This document shows, one piece after another, positions 1 to 8,588 of a stretch of 27,566 nucleotides of DNA. The position numbers were made by a program, and so were the translations under genes. This stretch comes from Neisseriaceae bacterium (GTDB taxonomy: Bacteria > Pseudomonadota > Gammaproteobacteria > Burkholderiales > UBA11063): NCBI GenBank assembly GCA_947470205.1, contig CANISK010000002.1, positions 1 through 27,566 on the forward strand, written 5' to 3'. Each line of letters opens with the position of its first letter. Positions within the stretch are counted from its first letter, which is position 1. Under the pieces are notes generated by a model, which worked only from the letters and a program-made list of their open reading frames with translations, did not search any database and had not been told where the DNA came from.

Positions 1-1351
1 TAGCAAATATCAATTACATTATGATGAAGCATATTATTGGGTTTTTAGTCAACATTTATCATTATCATATTACGACCATCCGCCAATGATAGCCTATCTT
101 ATTAAATTATTCTCAATATTTGGGCATAACGAATTTACGGTAAGAATGGTGGCATTGTCAACAACCATCATAACTGCATTGTCAATATATTGGCTAACCA
201 AAACAATGTTTGATAAAAAAATCGCTAACATGGCGTTTTTTTTGGCTTTATGTAGTCCAATAGTAGAAGCAATATTTTTTTTGGCAACTCCAGATAGTCC
301 ATTTCTAATGTTTTGGGCATTATCTTTATATGTTACCTATAAAGGTATTTTCGAAAATAAAAAGCGTTGCATCTATTTTTCTGGGCTTGTTATAGGTTGT
401 GGAATGTTATCTAAGTACATTATGATACTATTCGTACCTTCATTGTTATTATTTTTATTGTTTTCAAAAAATTACCGCTATCATCTAAAACAAATTCATA
501 TATATATAATGCTATTGATAGCATTTATGGCAACACTACCAGTAGTTTACTGGAATTATACACATGATTGGGTATCATTTTTATTTCAAATTCATCATGG
601 AATTAGTGAAACTTCATTCAATCTTGGGGCATTTACTGATTACCTAGGGGGGCAATTATTGATCTGCGGTATCCCAGTATTTTTATCGTTATTATATTTT
701 ATTATTCGTTACGGTAAATTTATAATCACACAAGATAAGTTGGCATTTTTATTTTGGCCTTGTTTATTTTCTTTTGGTTTTTTTGGTTATCGTGCATTAT
801 TCCAACACATGGAAGCAAATTGGGCGGCAGGTAGTTATATATCAGGCTTTATATTAGTTGCTTATTTTGTAATTAATAATAAAATAAAATGGATATCATC
901 TGTATCTTTTGGTTTTATTATGATTATTATCACATTAGCCAAATTACCATTATTATTTACTCCACAAGCATTACACAATAGAAATGAAATTAAAATGGTA
1001 AACTCATTTTATGGCTCAAAAGAACTTATCAAAAATATAACCAAATTTACTGATAAAGACGATATAATACTTGCTTGTGATTATGGGAATGCCTCTAAAA
1101 TATGGTTTTATTTAAATTCGCATCAGATCTACGTATTAGAAAAATTTAAGTATGCGCATATGTATCAGTATTGGAATCAAAATCTTCCAATGCCAATTAA
1201 AAGTGCAGTGTATGTTTGTGATAATAATGTGGATGTAAACTCCAATGAGGCAATCCATAGTTACTTTAAAACTGTCACTTTAAAACAAATAGCAACATAT
1301 GATAATATTGTTGGCAGTAAAGGGTTGTATATTTACAAAGTAACCAACTAA
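1..1351 (+). CDS. GT39 family membrane glycosyltransferase (5' end outside window)
   Basis: An integral membrane glycosyltransferase of the ArnT/PMT type, expected to move a sugar from a polyprenyl-phosphate donor onto an envelope acceptor on the outer face of the inner membrane. The open frame runs back through the ATG at 86 to the window edge (first whole codon at position 2). The residues before that ATG include DEAYYW and SYYDHPPM, the acidic first-loop signature and the following conserved loop of GT39 proteins, so the ATG at 86 is internal and the gene is partial. Many hydrophobic segments follow, then a C-terminal soluble part of about 100 residues. A polyprenol-phosphate sugar synthase-like gene lies 190 bases downstream on the same strand and could make the donor. 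The family is well supported; the acceptor and the sugar are unknown. Confidence 0.85.
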   Translation, partial: SKYQLHYDEAYYWVFSQHLSLSYYDHPPMIAYLIKLFSIFGHNEFTVRMVALSTTIITALSIYWLTKTMFDKKIANMAFFLALCSPIVEAIFFLATPDSPFLMFWALSLYVTYKGIFENKKRCIYFSGLVIGCGMLSKYIMILFVPSLLLFLLFSKNYRYHLKQIHIYIMLLIAFMATLPVVYWNYTHDWVSFLFQIHHGISETSFNLGAFTDYLGGQLLICGIPVFLSLLYFIIRYGKFIITQDKLAFLFWPCLFSFGFFGYRALFQHMEANWAAGSYISGFILVAYFVINNKIKWISSVSFGFIMIIITLAKLPLLFTPQALHNRNEIKMVNSFYGSKELIKNITKFTDKDDIILACDYGNASKIWFYLNSHQIYVLEKFKYAHMYQYWNQNLPMPIKSAVYVCDNNVDVNSNEAIHSYFKTVTLKQIATYDNIVGSKGLYIYKVTN

Positions 1352-1358
1352 CATACGC

Positions 1359-1402
1359 ACTCTTTGTCTTTTGAATTTATACGTTGTTAAAGTTTAAAAA
1401 AT
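1359..1402 (+). repeat. Partial copy of dispersed palindromic repeat (left end only)
   Basis: Begins 7 bases after the GT39 stop. It matches the first part of the copy at 6396-6517 nearly base for base: ACTCTTTGTCTTT, then GAATTTATACGTTGTTAAA, then a TTAAAAAATT tract. The similarity stops there, so the central hairpin and right end are missing. Confidence 0.7.
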
Positions 1403-1445
1403 TTATTTACTGACGCAATTTCGATATAAGAAATGTAAAAACACA

Positions 1446-1484
1446 GTCATTGCGAGCTATGATTTATCAGGGTGTGGCAATCTC
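1446..1484. repeat. Fragment of GTCATTGCGAG...GTGGCAATCTC type repeat
   Basis: GTCATTGCGAGC is followed about 16 bases later by GTGGCAATCTC. Paired words of this kind are common in dispersed intergenic palindromic repeats of proteobacteria. The GTGGCAATCT half recurs at about 13704-13713. This is probably a decayed non-coding mobile repeat. Confidence 0.45.
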
Positions 1485-1541
1485 AAATTGATTACTCAGC
1501 AGCGGTGTGTGAAATAGTTATCTATAAAAAAGGTTTAAAGT

Positions 1542-2258
1542 ATGAAATCATTAATAATCGTGGCAACATATAACGAAAAAGACAACATCGTAACATTAAT
1601 AGATGAGATATATCATTACGTACCATTTGTGGATATATTGGTGATAGATGATAACTCCCCAGATGGAACATACAAACTCGTGGAAGATTTGTTGGCCAGC
1701 AAATACAAAGATAAGTTATTTATCATTAAAAGACCAGGCAAAATGGGTCTAGGTACTGCATATGTGGCAGGATTTAACTGGGCACTACAAAATAATTATG
1801 ACAATATTCTTCACATGGATGCAGACTTTTCTCATCACCCGCGCTATTTACCACAATTTTTTGAAGAAATAAAATCAAATGATTTGGTGATAGGGAGTAG
1901 ATATGTAGACGGCGGTGGAGTTAAAAACTGGGGGTTAATTAGACGAATTATCAGTAAATTTGGTGGCATATATTCACGTATCATTTTGGGTTTAAAAATT
2001 CGTGATCTCACTGGTGGATTTAAATGCTTCAAACGAAAAGTTTTAGAGACTATAGATATCAACAGCCTCAAATCAACTGGATACTCCTTTCAGGTAGAAA
2101 CTACTTATAAGACATCTTTAAGTCATTTTACCATTAAAGAAATCCCCATTATCTTCGAAGATAGAAGAGTGGGGCAATCTAAAATGTCATCAAAAATTTT
2201 CCTTGAAGCGTGCCTCATGATTATCAAATTAAGATTAGGCACTAAGATGAATAAATAA
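1542..2258 (+). CDS. Polyprenol-phosphate mannosyltransferase-like GT2 enzyme
   Basis: A 238-residue cytoplasmic GT-A fold glycosyltransferase of the Dpm1 type, expected to charge a polyprenyl phosphate with a sugar from a nucleotide donor. The N-terminus has the usual ATYNE and the VIDDNSPDG stretch. The metal-binding region reads HMDADFSHHP, followed by VIGSRYVDGGGV, DLTGGFKCF and GYSFQVE, all hallmarks of dolichyl/polyprenyl-phosphate mannose synthases. No C-terminal membrane segments are present, so it is the short soluble form. An AAAAGGT-type ribosome site precedes the ATG. Its position next to a GT39 transferase suggests a donor-maker and donor-user pair for envelope glycosylation. The sugar (mannose or another hexose) cannot be told from sequence. 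Confidence 0.85.
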   Translation: MKSLIIVATYNEKDNIVTLIDEIYHYVPFVDILVIDDNSPDGTYKLVEDLLASKYKDKLFIIKRPGKMGLGTAYVAGFNWALQNNYDNILHMDADFSHHPRYLPQFFEEIKSNDLVIGSRYVDGGGVKNWGLIRRIISKFGGIYSRIILGLKIRDLTGGFKCFKRKVLETIDINSLKSTGYSFQVETTYKTSLSHFTIKEIPIIFEDRRVGQSKMSSKIFLEACLMIIKLRLGTKMNK

Positions 2259-2293
2259 TTGATATTTATTGACTTTTTTTCTTATGTATGGGC

Positions 2294-2389
2294 TTACCAA
2301 TTGTCCATATTTGAGTTTCTATGTCGTAGTAAAACCAAGAGAATTTTTAATTCCTCACAGACTGCCGCAACAATACCATGATGATCCAT
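2294..2389 (-). pseudogene. Remnant of an IS1634-type transposase N-terminus
   Basis: The minus strand encodes MDHHGIVAAVCEELKI, preceded in frame by about a dozen residues ending NISTQV. This resembles the N-terminal DUF4277 stretch of IS1634-family transposases (consensus of the form LDHLGIVAGVCDEL). The frame then degenerates and stops after 31 codons. A neighbouring frame stays open for about 22 residues (WFYYDIETQIWTIGKPIHKK), which suggests a frameshift. No terminal inverted repeats are visible. The family assignment is from memory and needs a profile search. Confidence 0.4.
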
Positions 2390-2451
2390 AACTTGTGTGC
2401 TTATATTGGTATCTGCATTTATGTTTCAAGATTAATTTTTATATACTATGT

Positions 2452-2505
2452 TTGTCAAATTGTAATATAATATTGCCATGTGTGTGTTGTTATCGAAAGG
2501 TGTAA
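2452..2505 (+). promoter_or_regulatory. Leader of cyoA: possible -10 box and ribosome site
   Basis: A TATAAT lies at 2466-2471, but the nearest TTGTCA (2452-2457) is only 8 bases upstream, too close to act as its -35. If this is the cyo promoter it probably depends on an activator. AAAGG at 2496-2500 sits 5 bases before the cyoA ATG at 2506 and is a convincing ribosome-binding site. Confidence 0.3.
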
Positions 2506-3390
2506 ATGTTGAATAAAATAATCAAATTAACGTCATATATTATGCTGTTTACAGCATCAATATGGTTATCTGGCTGTGATGCGGTAATGTTAAACCCAAA
2601 AGGAGTTATATCCGTTCAAGAGCATAATCTTATTTTCACCGCTCTTGGTCTTATGATGATCGTGGTAATCCCCACCTTCATTCTCACTTTTATTTTCGCG
2701 CGCAAGTATCGTGCAAGCAACGAACATGCTAAATATGACCCAACATTCACTCATAACACATTAGTGGAAGTGGTGTGCTGGGGGGTGCCAATAGTCATAT
2801 GTGCCATATTAGGTACAATAATATGGAGTACAACCCATAAACTAGACCCATATAAGCCATTAGTATCAGATGTGAAGCCTGTTACCATACAAGTAGTGTC
2901 ATTAGATTGGAAATGGCTATTTATTTACCCCGAACAAAATATTGCAACGGTGAATTTTGTTGAGTTTCCAGTAAATACTCCAGTGAATTTTAGAATCACT
3001 GCAGATGCACCCATGAATTCATTGTGGATTCCGCAGCTTAGCGGACAGATATATTCCATGACTGGCATGCAAACCAAGTTACACATTATGGCAAATGAAA
3101 TTGGCGACTACAATGGTAATGCGGCAAGTTACTCTGGTGCTGGCTTCTCTGGTATGAAATTTATCGCAAGAGCAACCTCAAAGAGGGATTTTGATGCTTG
3201 GGTAAATAATATTCATACTTTAAACAATCCATTAAGCGGAGAAAGGTATTTAAATTTATCCAAACCATCAGAAGATGAACCAGTGCAATATTTTAGCACT
3301 GTGCGAGATGGTCTTTACGAAGACATTATCATGAAATTTATGATGCCTGGAGTGGACTTAACTAAACCACATGTGCATATGGATATGTAA
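2506..3390 (+). CDS. cyoA: Cytochrome bo3 ubiquinol oxidase subunit II
   Basis: Subunit II of the terminal quinol oxidase that reduces O2 to water and pumps protons. The 294-residue protein starts with a lipoprotein signal ending LSGC (Cys24). Two further membrane helices follow (about 44-66 and 88-110), then a periplasmic cupredoxin-like domain with the DWKWLFIYPE segment. As expected for a quinol rather than a cytochrome c oxidase, the CuA ligand cysteines are absent. It is slightly shorter at the C-terminus than the E. coli protein (315). It is the first gene of the cyo operon, 67 bases before cyoB. Confidence 0.97.
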   Translation: MLNKIIKLTSYIMLFTASIWLSGCDAVMLNPKGVISVQEHNLIFTALGLMMIVVIPTFILTFIFARKYRASNEHAKYDPTFTHNTLVEVVCWGVPIVICAILGTIIWSTTHKLDPYKPLVSDVKPVTIQVVSLDWKWLFIYPEQNIATVNFVEFPVNTPVNFRITADAPMNSLWIPQLSGQIYSMTGMQTKLHIMANEIGDYNGNAASYSGAGFSGMKFIARATSKRDFDAWVNNIHTLNNPLSGERYLNLSKPSEDEPVQYFSTVRDGLYEDIIMKFMMPGVDLTKPHVHMDM

Positions 3391-3457
3391 ATACTCTTTA
3401 TTTGAAGTGTTAATTTTTGTGTATTACTTTATAAATATAAATTAGGGAATAATAAAT

Positions 3458-5422
3458 ATGTTTGGAAAGCTTAGTCTTAACGCAATCCCTACCGAGCCAA
3501 TTATCCTTGGTGCTACTGGCTTTATGGGATTAGCTGTACTTATTATCTTAGGTGCATTGTTTTATTTTAAAAAATGGGGTTGGCTATGGCGTGAGTGGCT
3601 AACTTCAGTGGATGCTAAAAAAATTGGTATAATGTATCTTATTTTAGCTCTCGTTATGTTGATGCGTGGGTTTTCAGATGCCGTTCTTATGCGCTCTCAT
3701 CTTATGCTCTCCGTTGGAAATAATCACGGATTTTTACCGCCATTCCACTACGATCAAGTCTTCACCGCACACGGTGTGATTATGATTTTCTTCATGGCAA
3801 TGCCATTTATGTTCGCTTTATTAAATTTGGTTGTACCATTACAAATAGGCGCAAGAGATGTGGCGTATCCATTTTTAAACTCGTTTAGTTTTTGGCTAAC
3901 TGCAGCAGGAGCTGTGCTTGTAAATATTTCTCTATTTTTAGGAGAGTTTGCAAAGACTGGTTGGCTTGCTTACCCTCCATTATCAGAGCTTCCATTTAGC
4001 CCTGGGGTTGGGGTTGACTACTACATATGGAGTCTTCAGATATCAGGTCTTGGTACATTATTAGCTGGGATTAACTTTATCGTAACTATATTAAAAATGC
4101 GCTGCCCTGGTATGACACTTATGAGAATGCCAGTGTTTACTTGGACTGCGTTATTTAGCATGATATTAGTAGTGATAGCATTTCCGGTGTTGACAGTTAC
4201 TTTAGCTATGCTTGGATTAGACAGATACCTAGATATGCACTTTTTTAGCACTGATTTTGGTGGTAACCAAATGATGTATGTAAACATGATATGGGCGTGG
4301 GGGCATCCAGAGGTATACATCCTCATTCTTCCAGCATTTGGAATTTTTTCCGAAGTAGTTGCCACATTTTGTAAAAAAGCATTATTTGGTTATACCACTA
4401 TGATATGGGCATCAGGGGCAATTACCCTTCTTTCTTTTGTTGTATGGTTGCATCATTTCTTCACCATGGGAGCCGGGGCAGATGTAAACGCATTTTTTGG
4501 TATTACAACCATGATTATCTCCATTCCAACTGGAGTAAAAATATTTAACTGGTTATTTACCATGTATAGAGGAAGAATTACTTTCTCAGTGCCAATGCTG
4601 TGGACTATGGGCTTTTTTTATACATTTGTAATTGGTGGCGTGACGGGGGTTTTGATGTCTGTGCCGGGTGCAGACTTTGAGTTACATAATAGTTTATTTT
4701 TGATTGCACATTTTCATAATACTATTATTGGTGGTGTTGTGTTTGGTTATTTGGCAGGTATTACTTACTGGTTTCCTAAGGTATTTGGCTTTAAATTAAA
4801 TCCAAAATTAGGTAAGGCAAGTTTTTGGTGTTGGTTGATTGGTTTTTATGTAGCTTTTATGCCATTATATATCTTAGGATTTATGGGTATGACAAGACGC
4901 TTAAATCATTATGATGCCTCTACCGGATGGCATCCATTCTTAGTGGTAGCCGCAATTGGCACACTGATTATTGGTATTGGGATTTTAATTCTCGTGGTAG
5001 ATTTAGTGACAAGCTTTATAAATCGTAACCAAAATCTCGATGTAACTGGAGACCCATGGGATGGTAGAACATTAGAGTGGTCAATTCCATCTCCACCGCC
5101 GTTTTATAATTTTGCACATATCCCACATGTGGATACTCTAGATGCATTTTGGCATAGTAAACAAAATAAAATTAACCAAAATACAAATACCCACTACGAA
5201 GACATTCATATGCCAAAAAATACCGGAGTGGGTTTTGTGCTTGCAGGATTTATATTCATAATTGGTTTTGCAATGATATGGCATATTTGGTGGCTTGCAA
5301 TTGCGGGTGGTGTAGGTACTATTGCTACAGTTATATTCCGTGCTTTCGATTATCACACAGACTATTACTTAGATGCTAGTGAAGTTGAAAAACACGAATC
5401 AAAATATTTAAACAGGAAATAG
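3458..5422 (+). CDS. cyoB: Cytochrome bo3 ubiquinol oxidase subunit I
   Basis: The catalytic heme-copper subunit, with 654 residues and many membrane helices. Conserved ligands are visible, each one residue earlier than in E. coli CyoB: His105 and His420 (low-spin heme), His283, His332 and His333 (CuB), and His418 (heme O). Glu285 and the cross-link Tyr287 lie in HPEVY. The quinol-site residues Arg70, Asp74, His97 and Gln100 are all present, so ubiquinol is the expected donor. AGGGAATAATAAAT precedes the start. The gene lies between cyoA and cyoC, 18 bases from the latter. I see no lesion in it. Confidence 0.98.
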   Translation: MFGKLSLNAIPTEPIILGATGFMGLAVLIILGALFYFKKWGWLWREWLTSVDAKKIGIMYLILALVMLMRGFSDAVLMRSHLMLSVGNNHGFLPPFHYDQVFTAHGVIMIFFMAMPFMFALLNLVVPLQIGARDVAYPFLNSFSFWLTAAGAVLVNISLFLGEFAKTGWLAYPPLSELPFSPGVGVDYYIWSLQISGLGTLLAGINFIVTILKMRCPGMTLMRMPVFTWTALFSMILVVIAFPVLTVTLAMLGLDRYLDMHFFSTDFGGNQMMYVNMIWAWGHPEVYILILPAFGIFSEVVATFCKKALFGYTTMIWASGAITLLSFVVWLHHFFTMGAGADVNAFFGITTMIISIPTGVKIFNWLFTMYRGRITFSVPMLWTMGFFYTFVIGGVTGVLMSVPGADFELHNSLFLIAHFHNTIIGGVVFGYLAGITYWFPKVFGFKLNPKLGKASFWCWLIGFYVAFMPLYILGFMGMTRRLNHYDASTGWHPFLVVAAIGTLIIGIGILILVVDLVTSFINRNQNLDVTGDPWDGRTLEWSIPSPPPFYNFAHIPHVDTLDAFWHSKQNKINQNTNTHYEDIHMPKNTGVGFVLAGFIFIIGFAMIWHIWWLAIAGGVGTIATVIFRAFDYHTDYYLDASEVEKHESKYLNRK

Positions 5423-5440
5423 GAGATAGGAAATAAGAAG

Positions 5441-6052
5441 ATGAATATAACAAATCCAAACTCACAGCACACCCACCATGATGATCATCATCATGAAGAA
5501 GATAAAAAAAATCTATTTGGTTTTTGGTTGTATATAATGACAGATTGCATACTTTTTGCCATGATTTTTGCAGCATACATTGTGTTGCATAAAAACACAT
5601 TTGGTGGAGCGTCTGCTCATGAATTATTTAGTATGCCATTTGTATTAACCGAAACTATGATACTCCTCACTAGTAGTTTTACTTATGGTTTAGTAATGTT
5701 ATCAGCTCATAAAAACCAAACTAAAATGGTATTATTATGGTTATTTATAACTTTTATTTTAGGCGTGGTGTTTATCGGAATGGAAATACACGAATTCACC
5801 AACCTATACAACGAAGGTCATGGATGGGATAAAAGTGCCTTTTTGTCATCATTTTTTACTTTGGTTGGCACTCATGGGCTACATGTAACATCTGGATTGA
5901 TCTGGATGTGCGCTCTAATGGGGCAGGTGATGGTACACGGTATCACTAAAAAAACCATTAATAAACTTGCATGTTTGAGTTTATTTTGGCATTTTTTAGA
6001 TATCGTATGGATATTTGTGTTTACTATTGTTTATTTAATGGGGGCGATATAA
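5441..6052 (+). CDS. cyoC: Cytochrome bo3 ubiquinol oxidase subunit III
   Basis: A 203-residue membrane subunit with five predicted helices, which stabilises subunit I. It is recognisable from LFGFWLYIMTDCILFAMIFAAY and from GTHGLHVTSGLIWM. The N-terminal tail is unusually rich in His and Asp/Glu (QHTHHDDHHHEED, about residues 9-21). AGGAGAT at 5421-5427, overlapping the cyoB stop, is a strong ribosome site. Its stop is separated from the cyoD ATG by a single base, so the two are probably translationally coupled. Confidence 0.97.
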   Translation: MNITNPNSQHTHHDDHHHEEDKKNLFGFWLYIMTDCILFAMIFAAYIVLHKNTFGGASAHELFSMPFVLTETMILLTSSFTYGLVMLSAHKNQTKMVLLWLFITFILGVVFIGMEIHEFTNLYNEGHGWDKSAFLSSFFTLVGTHGLHVTSGLIWMCALMGQVMVHGITKKTINKLACLSLFWHFLDIVWIFVFTIVYLMGAI

Positions 6053-6053
6053 T

Positions 6054-6389
6054 ATGAATATTAATACCACAAACCATGGGGCACACTTTGAAAGTCATGG
6101 GTCTTTAAAATCCTATATCATAGGTTTTATTTTATCAATAACCCTCACTCTCATTCCATATTATATCGTAACTACTCACGCCATGAGTATACCTACCACG
6201 TATGCTCTGATATTATTATTTGCAGTATTGCAGTTTATTATTCAAGTAGTGTTTTTTTTACACGTGACAGAAGGGCAAGATAGCAAATGGAATATCATGG
6301 CTTTGGTGTTCACTATAGTGGTTTTGTTGATTTTAGTCTTCGGTTCAATGTGGATTATGTATAACCTAGACTACAACATGATGCACTAA
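6054..6389 (+). CDS. cyoD: Cytochrome bo3 ubiquinol oxidase subunit IV
   Basis: A 111-residue protein with three hydrophobic helices (about 23-41, 48-71 and 82-104), including VVFFLHVTEGQDSKWN, typical of CyoD. It assists assembly of the CuB centre in subunit I. It starts one base after the cyoC stop. A palindromic repeat element begins 6 bases after its stop and separates it from cyoE. Confidence 0.95.
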   Translation: MNINTTNHGAHFESHGSLKSYIIGFILSITLTLIPYYIVTTHAMSIPTTYALILLFAVLQFIIQVVFFLHVTEGQDSKWNIMALVFTIVVLLILVFGSMWIMYNLDYNMMH

Positions 6390-6395
6390 CCCATT

Positions 6396-6517
6396 ACTCT
6401 TTGTCTTTGGAATTTATACGTTGTTAAAACTTAAAAAATTAAACCTTATGGACATCTAGTCCACGGCGGTTTAATTTTTTAAGGTTCGCCTAGTCTAAAT
6501 CCCAAATACTTCGAGTA
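6396..6517 (+). repeat. Full copy of dispersed palindromic repeat inside the cyo operon
   Basis: A non-coding element of about 122 bases with a perfect 15-bp inverted repeat (6431-6445 with 6468-6482, TTAAAAAATTAAACC against its complement) around a 22-base loop. The loop carries a second small palindrome, GGACATCTAGTCC. The ends read ACTCTTTGTCTTT on the left and CAAATACTTCGAGTA on the right. A copy in the opposite orientation lies at 19575-19698, a copy lacking the centre at 13523-13603, and end fragments at 1359 and 14679. In RNA the stem would end in a U-rich run, so it may reduce readthrough from cyoD to cyoE. Confidence 0.85.
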
Positions 6518-6564
6518 ATGCTCTTAGTCGTTGAGTTTTATATTAATACAAAAAAGGTGAAATT

Positions 6565-6708
6565 ATGTCTTTTCATAGTATTAAAAACTGGGCAAAGCTT
6601 GGTAAATTGTCTTTAGATAACCCTGAGTTAGCTATCAATATGATTCAAGAGATATTACTTGCAAAACACTTAAAAGATGAATTTACATCATTTGTTTTTG
6701 AAACTTAA
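6565..6708 (+). CDS. Small ORF, 47 residues, between cyoD and cyoE
   Basis: The ORF opens with ATG after a good ribosome site (AAAAAGGTGAAATT, 6551-6564) and ends with TAA two bases before the cyoE ATG, so cyoE translation may be coupled to it. The product starts MSFHSIKNWAKLGKLSLDNP and ends FVFET. It has no membrane segment, no cysteines and a helical central part. I do not recognise it. It is not a standard cyo gene. It may be a real small protein, a leader peptide for cyoE, or a remnant of a larger gene cut by the adjacent repeat. The clean start signal and exact fit before cyoE favour translation. Confidence 0.55.
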   Translation: MSFHSIKNWAKLGKLSLDNPELAINMIQEILLAKHLKDEFTSFVFET

Positions 6709-6710
6709 AC

Positions 6711-7571
6711 ATGCAACAAAAAATATCCCAATATTACTCATTAGCAAAACCAGGATTGGTATATGGAAACCTCGTATCCGCAATTAGTGGATTTTTAATT
6801 GCATCAAAAGGGCAAATAAATTTCCAATTAATGTTTACAATGTTACTTGGTATATCACTGATTATGGCAAGCGGCTGTGTGTTAAATTGTTATCTAGATC
6901 GTGACATAGACGCACTAATGAAGCGTACGCAAAAAAGAGCAATGGTCACGAAGTCAGTCTCCGAGTGCGGTGCACTTATCTACGCTTTTATATTATCTCT
7001 TATTGGTTTTTCATTCCTAGCAATTTTTACTAATTTACTAGTATTGTTAATTGCTCTTACGGGTTTTTTTGTATATGTAGTAGCATATACAATATTTTTA
7101 AAACGAAAAAGTATACACAGTACATTGATTGGAAGTATCGCAGGAGCATCCCCCATACTTGTGGGCTACACCTCGATAACAGGGCAATTTGACACTCTTG
7201 CAGTAATTTTATTTATAATATTGGCAATATGGCAAATGCCACACTCATATGCATTATATATTGGATATTTAGAAGATTACACAAAAGCAAATATCTCCAC
7301 TTTACCTGTAAAACGAGGTATATTTCGCACCAAATTAAACATTTTATTATATGTAATTAGTTTTTTCATTGCCACATACTTATTATTTCTATATAAATAT
7401 GTAGGGGTGTTTTATTTGTACACCATGACAGCAATCTCAATTTTTTGGATCATTATTGCCATTAGGGGCTTTTATACAACAAATACAAAACTATGGGCAA
7501 AAAAAATATTTTTTTATTCCATTTTTGTGATGATAGCTTTTTCGTTACTAATTTCATTTGATTGGGTGTAG
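6711..7571 (+). CDS. cyoE: Protoheme IX farnesyltransferase (heme O synthase)
   Basis: A membrane prenyltransferase that adds a farnesyl group to heme b to make the heme O used at the CyoB active site. The 286-residue protein has multiple helices, the conserved NCYLDRDIDALMKRT motif (about residues 59-73) and a second Asp-rich loop region around YLEDYTKANISTLPVKRG. The length is normal. It is last in the cyo cluster but isolated from cyoD by about 320 bases that hold a palindromic repeat and the small ORF that ends two bases upstream. Such an arrangement could lower its expression relative to the structural subunits. Confidence 0.97.
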   Translation: MQQKISQYYSLAKPGLVYGNLVSAISGFLIASKGQINFQLMFTMLLGISLIMASGCVLNCYLDRDIDALMKRTQKRAMVTKSVSECGALIYAFILSLIGFSFLAIFTNLLVLLIALTGFFVYVVAYTIFLKRKSIHSTLIGSIAGASPILVGYTSITGQFDTLAVILFIILAIWQMPHSYALYIGYLEDYTKANISTLPVKRGIFRTKLNILLYVISFFIATYLLFLYKYVGVFYLYTMTAISIFWIIIAIRGFYTTNTKLWAKKIFFYSIFVMIAFSLLISFDWV

Positions 7572-7683
7572 CTTTTATGATGTAAATTAAGAGCCATCAT
7601 CACAACTAACAACAAACAACTTCGTTACAGTTCTCAAATGTGATAAAATTAATCCATAGATTTGTTTTGGAGCATTATTTATC

Positions 7684-8583
7684 ATGTCAACCACAAAAAA
7701 AATTAGCCCGCTTGTTGACTTCACTTTCAAGAAACTATTCGGAGTAGATGAAAGTAAAGATATACTCCTTGATCTTATCAATGCCGTGGTATCAACAGAA
7801 GACCAATTGGCGGACTTAGAAATAAAAAACCCATATAATGCACAAAATTTCAAAAATGATAAATTATCTATACTGGATATAAAAGCTCGGGGGGTAAATA
7901 AAAAATGGTATGTAATTGAAATGCAAATATTAGATCAAAATTATTTTGATGCAAGGGCATTATATTACTGGTCACGCGTGTATCATACCCAGCTTGCTAA
8001 TGGTATAAATTATGACTGCTTAGAAAAAACTATCTCAATAAATTTTCTAAACTTTAACTGCTTAGATGAAGAAAATTATCATAATACATATAAACTTACC
8101 AATCAAAAAACTGGTAATCTATACCCCAATGACCATGTAGAGTTACATTTTATTGAATTAAAGAAATATCAACAAGATTCATTTGCAAGCGCCTTGGATA
8201 AATGGACAAATTTTCTAGTTAAAGCATATGAATATGATGCCAAACATCTCCCAAAAGAATTACAAATCGCAGGTATTAAAAGGGCTACAGCATTATTGGA
8301 AGAAATGTCTCTAACTCCAGAAGAGAGAGAAAATTATGAATCTCGTCTCAAGTGGATGTTAGATGAAGAAATGGCAATCAAAAAAGCAAAGGAAAAGGGT
8401 TTTAAAAAGGGGGTAAAAGAAGGCATCAAAAAAGGTGAAGCATTGGGGATAAAGAGAGGTGAAGCATTGGGAATCAAAAAAAATCAACTGGAAACCGCAA
8501 AAAAACTGAAAGAAATTGGTGTGGATGCAAAAGATATTGCAAAAGTAACAAATCTCACCATAAAACAAATAGAAAAGATTTAA
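7684..8583 (+). CDS. Rpn/PD-(D/E)XK nuclease family transposase-like protein
   Basis: A 299-residue member of the Rpn/TIGR01784 group, proteins once labelled putative transposases and now seen as PD-(D/E)XK nucleases linked to recombination. The N-terminus has SPLVDFTFKKLFG. A probable nuclease core is ILDIKARG (Asp65) followed by WYVIEMQ (Glu79, Gln81), then the Rpn-like YYWSRVYHTQL. The C-terminal quarter is Lys/Gly-rich with repeated GxxxGxxxG-like units (KGFKKGVKEGIKKGEALGIK) and ends in a helix that looks like a small DNA-binding turn (DAKDIAKVTNLTIKQIEKI). It is intact. These proteins are numerous in host-associated bacteria. The efflux gene starts 5 bases after its stop. Confidence 0.8.
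   Translation: MSTTKKISPLVDFTFKKLFGVDESKDILLDLINAVVSTEDQLADLEIKNPYNAQNFKNDKLSILDIKARGVNKKWYVIEMQILDQNYFDARALYYWSRVYHTQLANGINYDCLEKTISINFLNFNCLDEENYHNTYKLTNQKTGNLYPNDHVELHFIELKKYQQDSFASALDKWTNFLVKAYEYDAKHLPKELQIAGIKRATALLEEMSLTPEERENYESRLKWMLDEEMAIKKAKEKGFKKGVKEGIKKGEALGIKRGEALGIKKNQLETAKKLKEIGVDAKDIAKVTNLTIKQIEKI
8434..8481 (+). repeat. 24-bp tandem repeat in the Rpn-like gene
   Basis: Two adjacent 24-base units begin GGTGAAGCATTGGG and encode GEALGIKR and GEALGIKK. They extend the Gly-spaced helical tail of the protein. The near identity at DNA level suggests a recent in-frame duplication. Confidence 0.75.
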
Positions 8584-8588
8584 TAATA

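Noticed and set aside
1844..2071. Minus-strand ORF of 75 codons inside the GT2 gene
   Set aside because: It is antisense to a well-conserved gene, has no start signals and has no recognisable sequence.
2452..2471. Standard sigma70 promoter for cyoA (TTGTCA plus TATAAT)
   Set aside because: The two boxes are only 8 bases apart, so they cannot serve together.
4036..4365. Minus-strand ORF of 109 codons inside cyoB
   Set aside because: It is a shadow of cyoB codons; no ribosome site and no family resemblance.
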